DNA of 46,571 nt from Rhodobacter sp. (GCA_020251025.1 JADCDI010000020.1:1-46571), one strand, 5' to 3'. Counted from the first letter of the stretch, positions 19,211-27,552 are shown. The notes: generated from the letters alone by a model not told the origin. Translations and numbers: made by a program.

Positions 19211-20191
19211 TTACCCCAGCAACACCGCCAGCGGCGGGATGCCATCGGTCGCGGTCGCCCCGCGCAGGGCGGCGGCGGCGGCGCGGTGGGCCAGGTGCAG
19301 GCAGCGCTCCTCGGCCCAGCCTTCGTGGATGCCGTAAAGGCAGCCCGCGCAAAAGGCATCGCCTGCGCCGACCGGGCTGATGATTTCTGCCGGGTCCATG
19401 CGGGTGCTGTCAGCCCAGAGCGGGCCGTCGTCACCCAGCCACAGTGACGTGCGTTCGGTGTGGATGACAACCGTACCCGCGCCCCGTGCCCGAAGCTGGC
19501 GGGCCGCAGCCAGCATCCCGTCACGGTCCTGCGGGCCGGTCACGGGGCACCCGGTGGCGCGCTGCGCCTCGACCTCGTTGAGGAAAAGGTAATCGATCTG
19601 CGGCAGGGCGGCTTCCACCGTTTGCCGGAATTGGGCCGTATCGGCAGAGACGAGATCAACGCAGGTCACCATTCCGGCGGCGCGGGCGCGGCGCAGCACA
19701 TGCAAGGCCGGGGTCGTGCCATCGGCCCCGACCCGGTCCATTTCGCCCATCAGGTTCAGATAGCCAAGGTAGAACAGCCGGATCCCCTGCGCGGCAAGCA
19801 CTTCAACCGGTACATGAGATTCGGCCAGCAAGTCATTGGTTCCGGGGTAATAAAAGAAAGTCCGGCTGTCACCCGGAACGGTCATCACATGGGTGTGCGC
19901 AGTCAGTGCGGCATCGGTCACGGTCATATGACCGGTCGGCAGACCCGCCCCGGCAAGGGCCGCCAGAACGGTCTGGCCGTGCAGGTCGCTGCCCACAAGG
20001 CCGACGGGAACAATCGGCAGGCCGGTGGCAAAGGCGGCCAGATCCAGCGCCACATTCGCGGCCCCGCCGCCCACGCCGGTGGTTTCCGCCCGGATATGCA
20101 CCAGATCGCTTTTGCGCGGCCAGGCGTCGATGCTGTGGACGATGTCCACAATCCAGTTGCCGGCACAGGCGATGCCCCGCCGCGCGGTCAT
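19211..20191 (-). CDS. PfkB family carbohydrate kinase
   Basis: The 326-residue kinase is a ribokinase/PfkB fold protein that phosphorylates a sugar or sugar derivative with ATP. GVGGGAANVALDLAAF lies near residue 40, and the C-terminal ATP/catalytic motif SPVGAGDAFCAGCLYG has the catalytic Asp in GAGD. ATG 20191 gives the normal family start. It is last in the minus-strand operon, 16 bases after the isomerase gene. With that neighbour, a ketose made by the isomerase is a likely substrate, but this is inference. Confidence 0.88.
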   Translation of the reverse strand: MTARRGIACAGNWIVDIVHSIDAWPRKSDLVHIRAETTGVGGGAANVALDLAAFATGLPIVPVGLVGSDLHGQTVLAALAGAGLPTGHMTVTDAALTAHTHVMTVPGDSRTFFYYPGTNDLLAESHVPVEVLAAQGIRLFYLGYLNLMGEMDRVGADGTTPALHVLRRARAAGMVTCVDLVSADTAQFRQTVEAALPQIDYLFLNEVEAQRATGCPVTGPQDRDGMLAAARQLRARGAGTVVIHTERTSLWLGDDGPLWADSTRMDPAEIISPVGAGDAFCAGCLYGIHEGWAEERCLHLAHRAAAAALRGATATDGIPPLAVLLG

Positions 20192-20207
20192 GCTGCCTGC
20201 CGCCCGG

Positions 20208-20867
20208 TCACCGCGTGACCTCGTTCCACAGCGGAAGAAGGGCGGCTTCGTCTTCCTCGACGGTGGAAAACCGGCCCAGGGGTTCCAGAAAGAAATTGTC
20301 GTTGCGGTCGTCATTGCACTGGCTGACTTCGGCGGCAAAGACCGTCCCGCTGCCTGCCTTGCCCCAGAAGCGGTGCTGCAGCCCGCGCGGTATGGTGATG
20401 GAGGCACCGGGCGTGACCGCAACCGGCCCGCCGAAGGGGTCCACCGCGCGGCCATCGATGCGCGGGTCCCAGGGGCCAGGGGGCAGGGAACCGTCGCGGG
20501 TAAACTCCACCATCAGCGTGCCGCCGCCACGCACGATGATGTCTTCAAGCTTGACCTTGTGACAGTGAAACGGGGTTTCCTGATCTTCACCGACGATCAG
20601 CAGCTTTTCGGCATAGGGGCGTTCCGCCGGATCGCCCTGAATGCCGTTGCGGATACACAGCAGCGTCAGGCCGCGCCGGGCGAAATCGCCTGATCCGAAA
20701 TCGGTCACGTCCCAGCCGATCTGCCGGTCGGTCAGAAAACGCGACTGATCCGGATGGGCGCGGTGGTCGGCAAGCGTCCAGTCCGCCCAGCCCGGCAGGG
20801 CAAAGCGGTATTCGGCGCAAAGCGCGCGTGCCTGCCGCAGGGCGGCGTTGATCTGTGAGCGTTTCAT
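20208..20867 (-). CDS. D-lyxose/D-mannose isomerase family (cupin)
   Basis: The 219-residue protein resembles cupin-type D-lyxose isomerases, which interconvert aldoses and ketoses (D-lyxose/D-xylulose, D-mannose/D-fructose) with a bound metal. The metal site is visible: His101 and His103 in FHCHKVKLEDI, Glu108, and His165 in RGLQHRFWG. FWGKAGSGTVFAAEVSQCND is also typical of the family. The ATG at 20867 overlaps the previous gene's stop (20864-20867). The true substrate cannot be read from sequence. Confidence 0.85.
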   Translation of the reverse strand: MKRSQINAALRQARALCAEYRFALPGWADWTLADHRAHPDQSRFLTDRQIGWDVTDFGSGDFARRGLTLLCIRNGIQGDPAERPYAEKLLIVGEDQETPFHCHKVKLEDIIVRGGGTLMVEFTRDGSLPPGPWDPRIDGRAVDPFGGPVAVTPGASITIPRGLQHRFWGKAGSGTVFAAEVSQCNDDRNDNFFLEPLGRFSTVEEDEAALLPLWNEVTR

Positions 20868-22012
20868 GGCATTCCCCGGCAGATGACATCCGCAGTCCGG
20901 TTTTGCGTGCCCGCCGTCAACGCTGCGGTCAGAACCGCGTGGTGATCCGCCGCTTCCTGCGGCGTGGCGCAAGGAAAACCCCGGGCATCGCCGCCTGCCA
21001 GTTCGTCCACGAAGGCCGCCCACATCTGCTGAATGGCATCGGTGAAACCGAATTCGAAAATGCCCCCCGTGATGGCGGGGAACAGCGGGGTATAGCCCAG
21101 ATCCTCGGTCTGCCAGGTCTGGCTGCCGCCGGGGGTATAGGTCATGAACTGCCACTGGCGGGGCGATTTGGTGGAAAAGCTTGCGCTGCCGGTCATGCCA
21201 AGGATGCGCAGGCTCCAGGTGTTTGCCTCACCCGGGGCGATGCGCCAGGTCTTCAGAACCATGGGGAAGTCACCAAGGGGGTGCGGCACATGGGCGGTGA
21301 TGGTGGCATTGTCCCAGGTGTCGCAGGGCAGGGTGCCGCCCTTGCCGTCGGGGCGGGAGGTAACGCGTTTGACCAGGCTGGCGCTGACGCGCGACGGCCT
21401 CCAGCCCAGGCGCAGCGGCACATGCAGCACATGCATGCCCAGATCGCCCATGCAGCCGTAATCGCCGTTCACATTCGCCATGCGCTTCCAGTTGATCGGT
21501 TTGTCGGGATTGATGTCGGAGGAATGCAGAAAGCACGCCTCCACCTCCAGGATCGGGCCGATCGCGCCCGAGCGGGCAAAGCCGATGACCTTCTGCGCGC
21601 CGGGGTAGAAGGGCATTTCGGACGAACAGCGCACCAGCAGGTCGGGGCGGGCGGCAATCGCCGCCATGATCGCGGCATTCTGGGCGGCATCCATGCCAAA
21701 GGGCTTTTCCCCCAGCAGGTGCTTTCCGGCGGCCAGGATCGCGGGGTAAAGGGCGGCGTGCAGCACATGCGGGACGGCGCAATAGATTGCCTCGACATCC
21801 GGGTTCGCCAGCAGGTCGCGGTAATCGGTGCTGGTCTGCATCGGCCCAAGGTTGGCGGTGAACCAGTCCATCAGGGCAGGGGCCGTGTCACAGACGGCGA
21901 CGATCCTGGGCCTTGCGCGCATGCCGGACAGGTGCAGCCAGCGCGCGGCGGCGCTGGCGAATTCGCGGCCCATCAGGCCGCATCCGATGATGCCGAAGCG
22001 GATTTCCTTCAT
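20864..22012 (-). CDS. Gfo/Idh/MocA family oxidoreductase
   Basis: The 382-residue NAD(P)-dependent dehydrogenase has an N-terminal Rossmann motif FGIIGCGLMGREFASA and the family lysine in LGEKPFGMDAAQNA (around residue 125), followed by the C-terminal alpha/beta substrate domain. Family members oxidise sugars, inositols or their derivatives. It sits between an aldolase and an isomerase gene in the minus-strand operon, 7 bases after the aldolase stop and overlapping the isomerase by 4. The substrate is unknown. Confidence 0.9.
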   Translation of the reverse strand: MKEIRFGIIGCGLMGREFASAAARWLHLSGMRARPRIVAVCDTAPALMDWFTANLGPMQTSTDYRDLLANPDVEAIYCAVPHVLHAALYPAILAAGKHLLGEKPFGMDAAQNAAIMAAIAARPDLLVRCSSEMPFYPGAQKVIGFARSGAIGPILEVEACFLHSSDINPDKPINWKRMANVNGDYGCMGDLGMHVLHVPLRLGWRPSRVSASLVKRVTSRPDGKGGTLPCDTWDNATITAHVPHPLGDFPMVLKTWRIAPGEANTWSLRILGMTGSASFSTKSPRQWQFMTYTPGGSQTWQTEDLGYTPLFPAITGGIFEFGFTDAIQQMWAAFVDELAGGDARGFPCATPQEAADHHAVLTAALTAGTQNRTADVICRGMP

Positions 22013-22019
22013 CGCGCCC

Positions 22020-22844
22020 TCAGATCAGGTGTTTCAGCGCCGCTTCCGGGCTGGCGCGGTCATGCACCACGGCCATCAGCGCGCGGGTCATGCCGCCGGG
22101 GTTCGGGTGCTGGATGACGTTGCGGCCATAGACGATGCCGCGCGCGCCCTGGGCCATCAGATCGGCGGTGCGGGTGAGGATTTCGGCATCGCTGACGCGC
22201 CCGCCGCCGCGCACCAGAACCGGCACGCCCTGCGCCACCTCGATCACGCGGTGATAGTCCTGCACACGGGTCGTGGGATCGGCCTTGATGATGTCGGCCC
22301 CCAGTTCTGCCGCCTGGCGCACCAGTGGCAGGATCAGATCGATATTGCCATCCACCATGTAGCCGCCCCTGGAATTGTCCTGCATGACAAGGGGTTCGAT
22401 CATCAGCGGCATGCCCGTGACCTCACATTCCCGCTTGAGCGCGTTCACATTGCGGATGCAGGCGCGGTAAAGTTCGGGCTGGTCGGGCAGCAGCAGCAGG
22501 TTCACCACGACGCAGGCGGCGTCCAGCGCCAGCGCCTGTTCGACGGGGCGGTCGATCACCTCGGAAAACAGGGCGCGCGGCAGCGGGGTGCCGTAGACAT
22601 TGGCGATGTCGGTGCGCAGAACCAGGGCGGGCCGACCCTTGCCGGGAATCGATTGCAGGATGGGGGCGGTCCCGGGGGGAAGCTGTATTGCGTCCGGGGC
22701 GGCGGCGGCAATGGTGTGGACCGCCTTGCGCATATCCTCGATCCCGCCAAGAAAGCTGCCTTCGTTGAACATGCCGTGGTCGATGGCCACGTCAAAGCAA
22801 TGGCCCGAAGGCGCGAAAAGGCGGTTCATCCGGGCGGCTTTCAT
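22020..22844 (-). CDS. Class I aldolase, DhnA/DeoC-like
   Basis: This 274-residue TIM-barrel protein resembles class I (Schiff-base) fructose-bisphosphate aldolases of the DhnA/LsrF group. It shows FDVAIDHGMFNEG near the N terminus, MIEPLVMQD mid-protein, the Schiff-base lysine candidate Lys187 in LGADIIKADPTTR and the phosphate-binding RGGGRVSD. AGGAGAG lies 7 bases before ATG 22844; upstream frame is discarded on that basis. It is the third gene of the minus-strand operon, 55 bases after the ROK fusion gene. Confidence 0.85.
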   Translation of the reverse strand: MKAARMNRLFAPSGHCFDVAIDHGMFNEGSFLGGIEDMRKAVHTIAAAAPDAIQLPPGTAPILQSIPGKGRPALVLRTDIANVYGTPLPRALFSEVIDRPVEQALALDAACVVVNLLLLPDQPELYRACIRNVNALKRECEVTGMPLMIEPLVMQDNSRGGYMVDGNIDLILPLVRQAAELGADIIKADPTTRVQDYHRVIEVAQGVPVLVRGGGRVSDAEILTRTADLMAQGARGIVYGRNVIQHPNPGGMTRALMAVVHDRASPEAALKHLI

Positions 22845-22899
22845 CGGCAACTCTCCTGTCGGCATCGGGGCAAAGGGGTAGTGGCGGCGTGGCGGGGCG

Positions 22900-24288
22900 T
22901 CAATGCAAATGGGCGGTGACCCATTCGGCCAGGGCCGCGCCGTCCGGCGGGCGGGTGGTGTCGACATCGTGGCGCGGGCCATGGCCGGCCGGTCCGGCGC
23001 GGCGGGCAAGGGCGACAAGCTCGGGCACATAGTCCAGCCCCGGATGCCCGGCCGGGCGCGAGCCGACCCGCGCGGCATAGCGCGCGCCGATGGTTTCCGG
23101 CGGGGCCTGGCACCACAGTTCCACCGTCGGGCCGATGCCGGCGCGGGTCAGACCGGCCTGCAGCACCCCGGGCGGCTGAAAGCCGAACCAGGCATCGATG
23201 ATGACCGTGCTGCCGGGGGCGGTTTCGGCAATCATGTCGAAAATCGCGGCATAGCTGGCGCGGCCAAGGGTGCGGTTCAGGGTGCGGTCCACGGGGGCAA
23301 GTTCGGCCAGGAACGGGGCCTTGACCGTATCAAGGGTCAGAACGGTCCAGCCGGTGGCCTGCGCCAGCGCCCGCGCGACACCGCTTTTTCCGCTGGCCGG
23401 GACACCGTTGACCAGTACGGCGCGGCGCGCCCTTGGCAGGGCCGACAGGGCCGCCCCGATCACGCCCGCATCATTGCCAAGCTGCGCGGGCGCAACGTCG
23501 GCCTGAAACCAGGACGGGGCGGCGGGAAATCGGGCAAGGGCGGCGGCGGCGGCGGCCCCGGCCCCGCCGCCCAGCAGCACGATGTCCGGGTTGCAGGTGG
23601 CGATCAGCGTGTCGATGGCGGCGCGCAGCGGTCGGGCCCAGGCCGACAGGACCGTCCGGGCAGAGGTGTCGGCGCGCGCCAGCAGGTCTTCGACGCGGGT
23701 GGCGGCGGGCAGGCCCGCCTCGGCCAGATGGGTGGCAAAGGCGGTGCCGGAGCTGACGGTTTCGACGCAGCCCGTCCTGCCGCAGACGCAAGGACGCCCC
23801 TGCGGGTCCACCGTCAGGTGGCCCAGCTGGCCGGCGGCCCCGCGCCCGCGCAGGACCGTCCCCCCGTTCAGGATCGCACCGCCGATGCCCGTGCCGATGG
23901 TCAGCATCACCACATTGGCCCGGCCCCGCGCGGCCCCGCAGGCAGCCTCGCCCAGCAGGGCCATGGTTGCGTCATTGTCGATGCTGACCGGCAGGCCGGT
24001 GGCGGTTTCGATGCTTTCGGCGAAGGGCAGGGTGGACAGGTCGACATAGCCGCCCGACAGAACCTTGCGGCGGGCGACATGGACCTGGCCCGGAACACCG
24101 ATGCCGATGGCCTGCACCAAAGGGCTGCGGACCTGCGCCACCAGCGCCAGACAGGTGGCCCGCACGGTATGCGCATCGGGCGAACTGGGGGCGGCGGCGC
24201 GCGCGAGGATGCTGCCGTCCCGCGCCACGCAGGCGGCGCGGATATGCGTGCCGCCGATGTCGATGCCGATGGCCTGCGCCGCAGCCAT
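22900..24288 (-). CDS. ROK sugar kinase fused to a P-loop kinase
   Basis: The 462-residue protein joins two kinase folds. Residues 1-285 are a ROK kinase: IGIDIGGTHIRAACV, Asp106 in SIDNDATMA, TIGTGIGGAIL, and the zinc motif GHLTVDPQGRPCVCGRTGC. Residues 288-462 are a P-loop kinase with Walker A VNGVPASGKSGVARAL (295-302), resembling small gluconate/shikimate or zeta-toxin-like kinases. ATG 24288 lies 2 bases after the preceding stop. Both active sites look intact. The fusion may perform two phosphorylations in one pathway. Substrates are not known. Confidence 0.87.
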   Translation of the reverse strand: MAAAQAIGIDIGGTHIRAACVARDGSILARAAAPSSPDAHTVRATCLALVAQVRSPLVQAIGIGVPGQVHVARRKVLSGGYVDLSTLPFAESIETATGLPVSIDNDATMALLGEAACGAARGRANVVMLTIGTGIGGAILNGGTVLRGRGAAGQLGHLTVDPQGRPCVCGRTGCVETVSSGTAFATHLAEAGLPAATRVEDLLARADTSARTVLSAWARPLRAAIDTLIATCNPDIVLLGGGAGAAAAAALARFPAAPSWFQADVAPAQLGNDAGVIGAALSALPRARRAVLVNGVPASGKSGVARALAQATGWTVLTLDTVKAPFLAELAPVDRTLNRTLGRASYAAIFDMIAETAPGSTVIIDAWFGFQPPGVLQAGLTRAGIGPTVELWCQAPPETIGARYAARVGSRPAGHPGLDYVPELVALARRAGPAGHGPRHDVDTTRPPDGAALAEWVTAHLH

Positions 24289-24290
24289 GG

Positions 24291-25193
24291 TCAGCGGCGC
24301 GGCATGTGCCGTGCGATCACGGCCTGGATTTCGCGCAGGCGCGGCACGGCAACCTGTTCCAGGCGGGCCCGCGTCACGGCGCGGTCCAGCGAAATGCAAT
24401 CCTTCCAAAGTGACCGCCCGGCGATGACGCCGGATGCGCCATTGGCCATCGCGGTTTCGACCTGATCCAGAAAGGTTGCGTGATCGACCCCGGCGGAGAG
24501 GACCGCCCAGGGCACATCGCCGGCCATGGCGGTGATGTTGGCACAGGCCTGGGCCGTGCCGGGGAAGGGAATTTTCAGAACCTTGGCACCAAGGTCCAGG
24601 CAGATGCGGGACCCGCCCTCGATCAGGCCGGGCAGCCTTGCGGCATAGGTGGACTTGTCTTCGCCCTCCAGCGCATAGGTCAGGAATTCAACGACAAGCA
24701 GCAGGTTCTCGGCGGCGAAATCGGCGATGACATCCTGCAGGGTGGTGATGTTGGCGATGTTTGCGGCAGGAATGTCAGAGCGCAGATAAACCATGATCTT
24801 GGCACCGGTGCCGCCCAGGTCGCGCACGCGGCGGGCCGGGATTGCGGGCACCAGGGTGGAAATGCGGTACCCTTCGGGCGAGGTTTCCCAGCCCGAGGCA
24901 TCAAGCCCGATCAGCAGCGCGGTGTTGCGGTGCAAGACACCCTCATCGACGATCTGCGGCACGGCACAAATCGGATCAACCAGAACGGCGGTGGCATGGC
25001 GGGCCAGGTGGCGGGCAATGTCCATCTTGGTCAGTCCCAGGACGGCGTTGCTGATTGCGGCCTGCTCTTCGGGGGTTCCGGCCAGAAGGCTGCGCATGCC
25101 GCCGCGCTGGTCGCAGGCGATGACCATCATCGCCCCGTCCTCGCCGCAGATCTGCTGGTAGCCGCGCCGTTCCGCCGTTGTCATCGGGGTCAT
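24291..25193 (-). CDS. LacD/YihT-like class I aldolase
   Basis: The 300-residue TIM-barrel protein resembles tagatose-1,6-bisphosphate aldolase LacD and sulfofructose-phosphate aldolase YihT. It shares MVIACDQRGGMRSLLAG, ILVDP-like VLVDPICAVPQ, the Schiff-base lysine candidate Lys207 in GAKVLKIPFP, and WAVLSAGVD followed by GASGVIAGRSLWKD. AGGAA precedes ATG 25193. It is the first gene of the minus-strand operon, transcribed away from the SorC-type regulator across about 140 bases. The substrate is a ketose phosphate of unknown identity. Confidence 0.85.
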   Translation of the reverse strand: MTPMTTAERRGYQQICGEDGAMMVIACDQRGGMRSLLAGTPEEQAAISNAVLGLTKMDIARHLARHATAVLVDPICAVPQIVDEGVLHRNTALLIGLDASGWETSPEGYRISTLVPAIPARRVRDLGGTGAKIMVYLRSDIPAANIANITTLQDVIADFAAENLLLVVEFLTYALEGEDKSTYAARLPGLIEGGSRICLDLGAKVLKIPFPGTAQACANITAMAGDVPWAVLSAGVDHATFLDQVETAMANGASGVIAGRSLWKDCISLDRAVTRARLEQVAVPRLREIQAVIARHMPRR

Positions 25194-25231
25194 CGGCCGT
25201 TCCTTTTGCCTGTCCGCCCTTGGGCGTGTCC

Positions 25232-25243
25232 TGTAGTTGCCGC
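25232..25243 (+). promoter_or_regulatory. Shared 12-base motif, copy 1
   Basis: TGTAGTTGCCGC occurs here, between the aldolase operon and sorC, and again at 26366-26377, in front of the ABC operon. Both copies lie in the two regions flanking the SorC regulator gene, so the motif may be part of an operator. Confidence 0.45.
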
Positions 25244-25246
25244 CGC

Positions 25247-25271
25247 CTGTGGCACATGCTGATTGCCACAG
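25247..25271. promoter_or_regulatory. Inverted-repeat operator candidate (SorC)
   Basis: Perfect arms CTGTGGCA (25247-25254) and TGCCACAG (25264-25271) are separated by 9 bases. The site lies between divergent sorC and aldolase genes, where a SorC-family regulator would bind. Confidence 0.6.
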
Positions 25272-25302
25272 GGCCGCGATTGCGCGATATAGTGGGGTGG
25301 TG

Positions 25303-25316
25303 CGTAACACGTTGCA
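25303..25316. promoter_or_regulatory. Weak LacI-type operator candidate
   Basis: CGTAACACGTTGCA resembles the palindrome at 44270-44283 (TGCAACGCGTTGCA). The right half GTTGCA is identical and the left half is imperfect; the match with that site extends to GTTGCAGAA when it is read on the minus strand at 44270-44283. It sits just upstream of the sorC start. Confidence 0.35.
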
Positions 25317-25331
25317 GAAAGGAATTGCAAT

Positions 25332-26315
25332 CTGTCCGTTTCCGGTCCCCCGGATGCCCACCCTGCCGCGTCGCCCGAAAGCAGCGAAACGCGGGCCATC
25401 CTGCACACCGTTGCCAAGCTGCATTATGAAGCCGACCTGCCGCAAGTCCAGATCGCGCGGCAGCTTGGCCTGTCGACCGCGACCATCTCGCGCCTGTTGC
25501 AGCGGGCACGGGCCGAAGGGATCGTGCGGATCGAGGTGCGCGATCTGGTGGCACCGGATACCCTGGGCCGGCAGCTTGCCGAACGGCTGCGGCTGCGGCG
25601 GGTTTCGGTGATCGACAGCCCGGCCGGCGGCAGCCCGCTGACCCTTGCCGCCCCTCTGGGGGCCCTTCTGCGCGCCGAATCACTGGGGCCGCAATCTGTC
25701 CTGGCGCTGGGCTGGGGCCGGACGGTGCGCGGCGTGCTGGAAGCCGGGCTGCCGCAGATGCCGGGTGTTATCGTGGTGCCGGCTACGGGGGGGATGCAGC
25801 AGCAGGCCCCCCATTTCCAGATCAACGAATTCGTGCGGATCGCGGCCGGGCAGACAGGGGGCACGCCGCATTTCATCCATGCGCCCTATCTGCCCTCTGC
25901 CCAGGCGCGGCCGATCTTTCTGTCGGATCCGGCGATCCGGCATTCCGTGGCGCTGTGGGACCGCATCGATGTCGCCATCGTCGGCGTCGGTCTGCCGCAT
26001 GCGCTGAACCCGCCCGAAGCCAGCGTGGCGACGGCGAATGAACAATCCCTTGTCGATGCCGCGGGCGACGTCATCCGCCACTATTTCGACGCCGCCGGCA
26101 CCCTTGTTCCCTGGGACGGGGAAGAGCGGATGATCGCGGTCTCTCCGGCGCAACTGCGCCGCGCGCGGCTGTGCATCGGCGTCGCATCGGGCGAAACCAA
26201 GGCCACGGCCATAGCCGCTGCGGCGCGCGCGCAACTGATCAGCGCGCTGGTGACCGATGTGCAAACGGCGGAGGCAATCCTTGACCGGACCCGCCCGGAC
26301 CAAGGCCAGGTTTAG
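25332..26315 (+). CDS. SorC-family sugar-binding transcriptional regulator
   Basis: The protein has an N-terminal helix-turn-helix (LPQVQIARQLGLSTATISRL) and a C-terminal sugar-binding domain (LALGWGRTVRGVLEAGL, VIVGVGLPH-like VAIVGVGLPHALNPPE). No ATG, GTG or TTG occurs in frame between the upstream stop at 25305 and the end of the HTH; the first such codon is TTG 25497, which would remove the HTH. I place the start at CTG 25332, giving MSVSGPPDAHPA, about 8 bases after AAAGGAA. It likely controls the flanking operons in response to a sugar phosphate. Start confidence is low; identity is high. Confidence 0.8.
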   Translation: MSVSGPPDAHPAASPESSETRAILHTVAKLHYEADLPQVQIARQLGLSTATISRLLQRARAEGIVRIEVRDLVAPDTLGRQLAERLRLRRVSVIDSPAGGSPLTLAAPLGALLRAESLGPQSVLALGWGRTVRGVLEAGLPQMPGVIVVPATGGMQQQAPHFQINEFVRIAAGQTGGTPHFIHAPYLPSAQARPIFLSDPAIRHSVALWDRIDVAIVGVGLPHALNPPEASVATANEQSLVDAAGDVIRHYFDAAGTLVPWDGEERMIAVSPAQLRRARLCIGVASGETKATAIAAAARAQLISALVTDVQTAEAILDRTRPDQGQV

Positions 26316-26342
26316 GAAATCTGTTTCTGCAAAGAATTTCTC

Positions 26343-26371
26343 TTGACGCTGCGGCCGTCGCGCCGTGTAGT
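26343..26371 (+). promoter_or_regulatory. Sigma-70-like promoter of the ABC operon
   Basis: TTGACG (26343-26348), a 17-base spacer and TGTAGT (26366-26371) lie 75 bases before the substrate-binding-protein start. The -10 is part of the shared motif TGTAGTTGCCGC (26366-26377), so regulator binding there would block the promoter. Confidence 0.5.
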
Positions 26372-26445
26372 TGCCGCACGGAAAACAAAGACCGGTCCAG
26401 CGCCCCGAAGCGGTCGCGGCGACGGTCTTATTGGGAGGAGACGAC

Positions 26446-27429
26446 ATGAAGCGCCGTTCACTTCTGGGCGCTGCCGCGGCAGCAACCCTGACACTGACCC
26501 TGGGCCTTGGGGCTGCGCATGCGCAGGACAAGCTGACCATCGCGCTGATCCCGGGCCTGACCACCGACGCCTTCTACATCACCATGCAGAAAGGTGCGCA
26601 GGCCGCCGCAGACGCGCTGGGTGTGGAACTGGTGTTCCAGGGCGCCCCGGATTTCAACCCCGTCACCCAGGTGCCGGTGCTGGATGCCGTGATCGCCCGT
26701 GCCCCCGATGCGATCCTGATCGCCCCGACCGACACGACCCAGCTGATCGAGCCGCTGCGCAAGGCGCATGATGCGGGCATCCCGGTGATCACCGTCGATA
26801 CCTTCATCGGGACCGGACAGTACCAGACCGGTGCCGGGGATGCCGATTTCCCGCTGTCCTACATCGCGTCGGACAACGTGCTGGGCGGCAAGATCGCCGC
26901 GCGCGCCCTGGCCGCCGCCATCGGCGGCGAAGGCAAGGTCTATGTCTCGAACGTGAAGCCGGGCATTTCGACCACCGATCAGCGCGAAGCCGGCTTCAAG
27001 CAGGCCATGGCCGAAGAATTCCCGAACATCACCGTTCTGGAAACCCAGTTCAATGACAACGATGCCAACAAGGCCGCCTCGCAGCTTCAGGGCGTCTTTG
27101 CCCGCGAACCCGACCTCAAGGGCGTGTTCGGTGCCAACCTGTTCTCGGCGCTGGGGGCGGCGAACGGCGTGCAGCAGGCCGGCAAGTCCGGCGTGATCAA
27201 GGTTGTGGCCTTTGATGCGCCGACCTCGATCGTGGACAACATCAACACCGGTCTTGTCGATGTGGCGATTGCCCAGCATCCGGCGGAAATCGGCTATTAC
27301 GGCGTTGTTTCGGCCGTGGCGCACCTGACCGGCAATTCGATTCCGGTGTCCATCGGCACCGGCTTTACCATCATCGACAAGGCCAATATCGGCGATCCGG
27401 ACGTGGCCAAGTACATCTACTCGGACTGA
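26446..27429 (+). CDS. Sugar ABC transporter substrate-binding protein
   Basis: The 327-residue periplasmic protein captures a sugar for the adjacent importer. A signal peptide (MKRRSLLGAAAAATLTLTLG ... AHA, cleavage near residue 26) precedes a type I periplasmic-binding fold like ribose, xylose or inositol receptors: KLTIALIPGLTTDAFYITMQ, PDAILIAPTDTTQLIEP, GVFGANLFSALGAANGV and DVAIAQHPAEIGYYGV. ATG 26446 follows GGGAGGAG. It is first in a nine-gene operon. The ligand is not predictable, though the family binds pentoses, hexoses and cyclitols. Confidence 0.93.
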   Translation: MKRRSLLGAAAAATLTLTLGLGAAHAQDKLTIALIPGLTTDAFYITMQKGAQAAADALGVELVFQGAPDFNPVTQVPVLDAVIARAPDAILIAPTDTTQLIEPLRKAHDAGIPVITVDTFIGTGQYQTGAGDADFPLSYIASDNVLGGKIAARALAAAIGGEGKVYVSNVKPGISTTDQREAGFKQAMAEEFPNITVLETQFNDNDANKAASQLQGVFAREPDLKGVFGANLFSALGAANGVQQAGKSGVIKVVAFDAPTSIVDNINTGLVDVAIAQHPAEIGYYGVVSAVAHLTGNSIPVSIGTGFTIIDKANIGDPDVAKYIYSD

Positions 27430-27441
27430 TCCGGCATTGTC

Positions 27442-27467
27442 TTCCCGGCGGCCCTGGCCGCCGGGAA
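27442..27467 (+). terminator. Strong hairpin after the binding-protein gene
   Basis: TTCCCGGCGGC (27442-27452) and GCCGCCGGGAA (27457-27467) pair perfectly, followed by ACCCTTTT. A second small hairpin, CCGGGC (27505-27510)/GCCCGG (27515-27520), also followed by CCCTTTT, comes next. Such intercistronic hairpins usually give partial termination or protect the upstream mRNA, so the binding protein is made in excess over permease and ATPase. Confidence 0.65.
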
Positions 27468-27552
27468 ACCCTTTTGCCGCGCCTCGCCCTTCCACCGCTT
27501 CCGTCCGGGCGATTGCCCGGCCCTTTTCATCAAGACCCCGGGACATTGCAGG

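Noticed and set aside
19211-25193. Assignment of the minus operon to sulfoquinovose degradation
   Set aside because: The LacD/YihT-like aldolase, a kinase and an isomerase fit loosely, but there is no sulfoquinovosidase, sulfolactaldehyde enzyme or sulfonate exporter, and the isomerase is of the lyxose/mannose cupin type.
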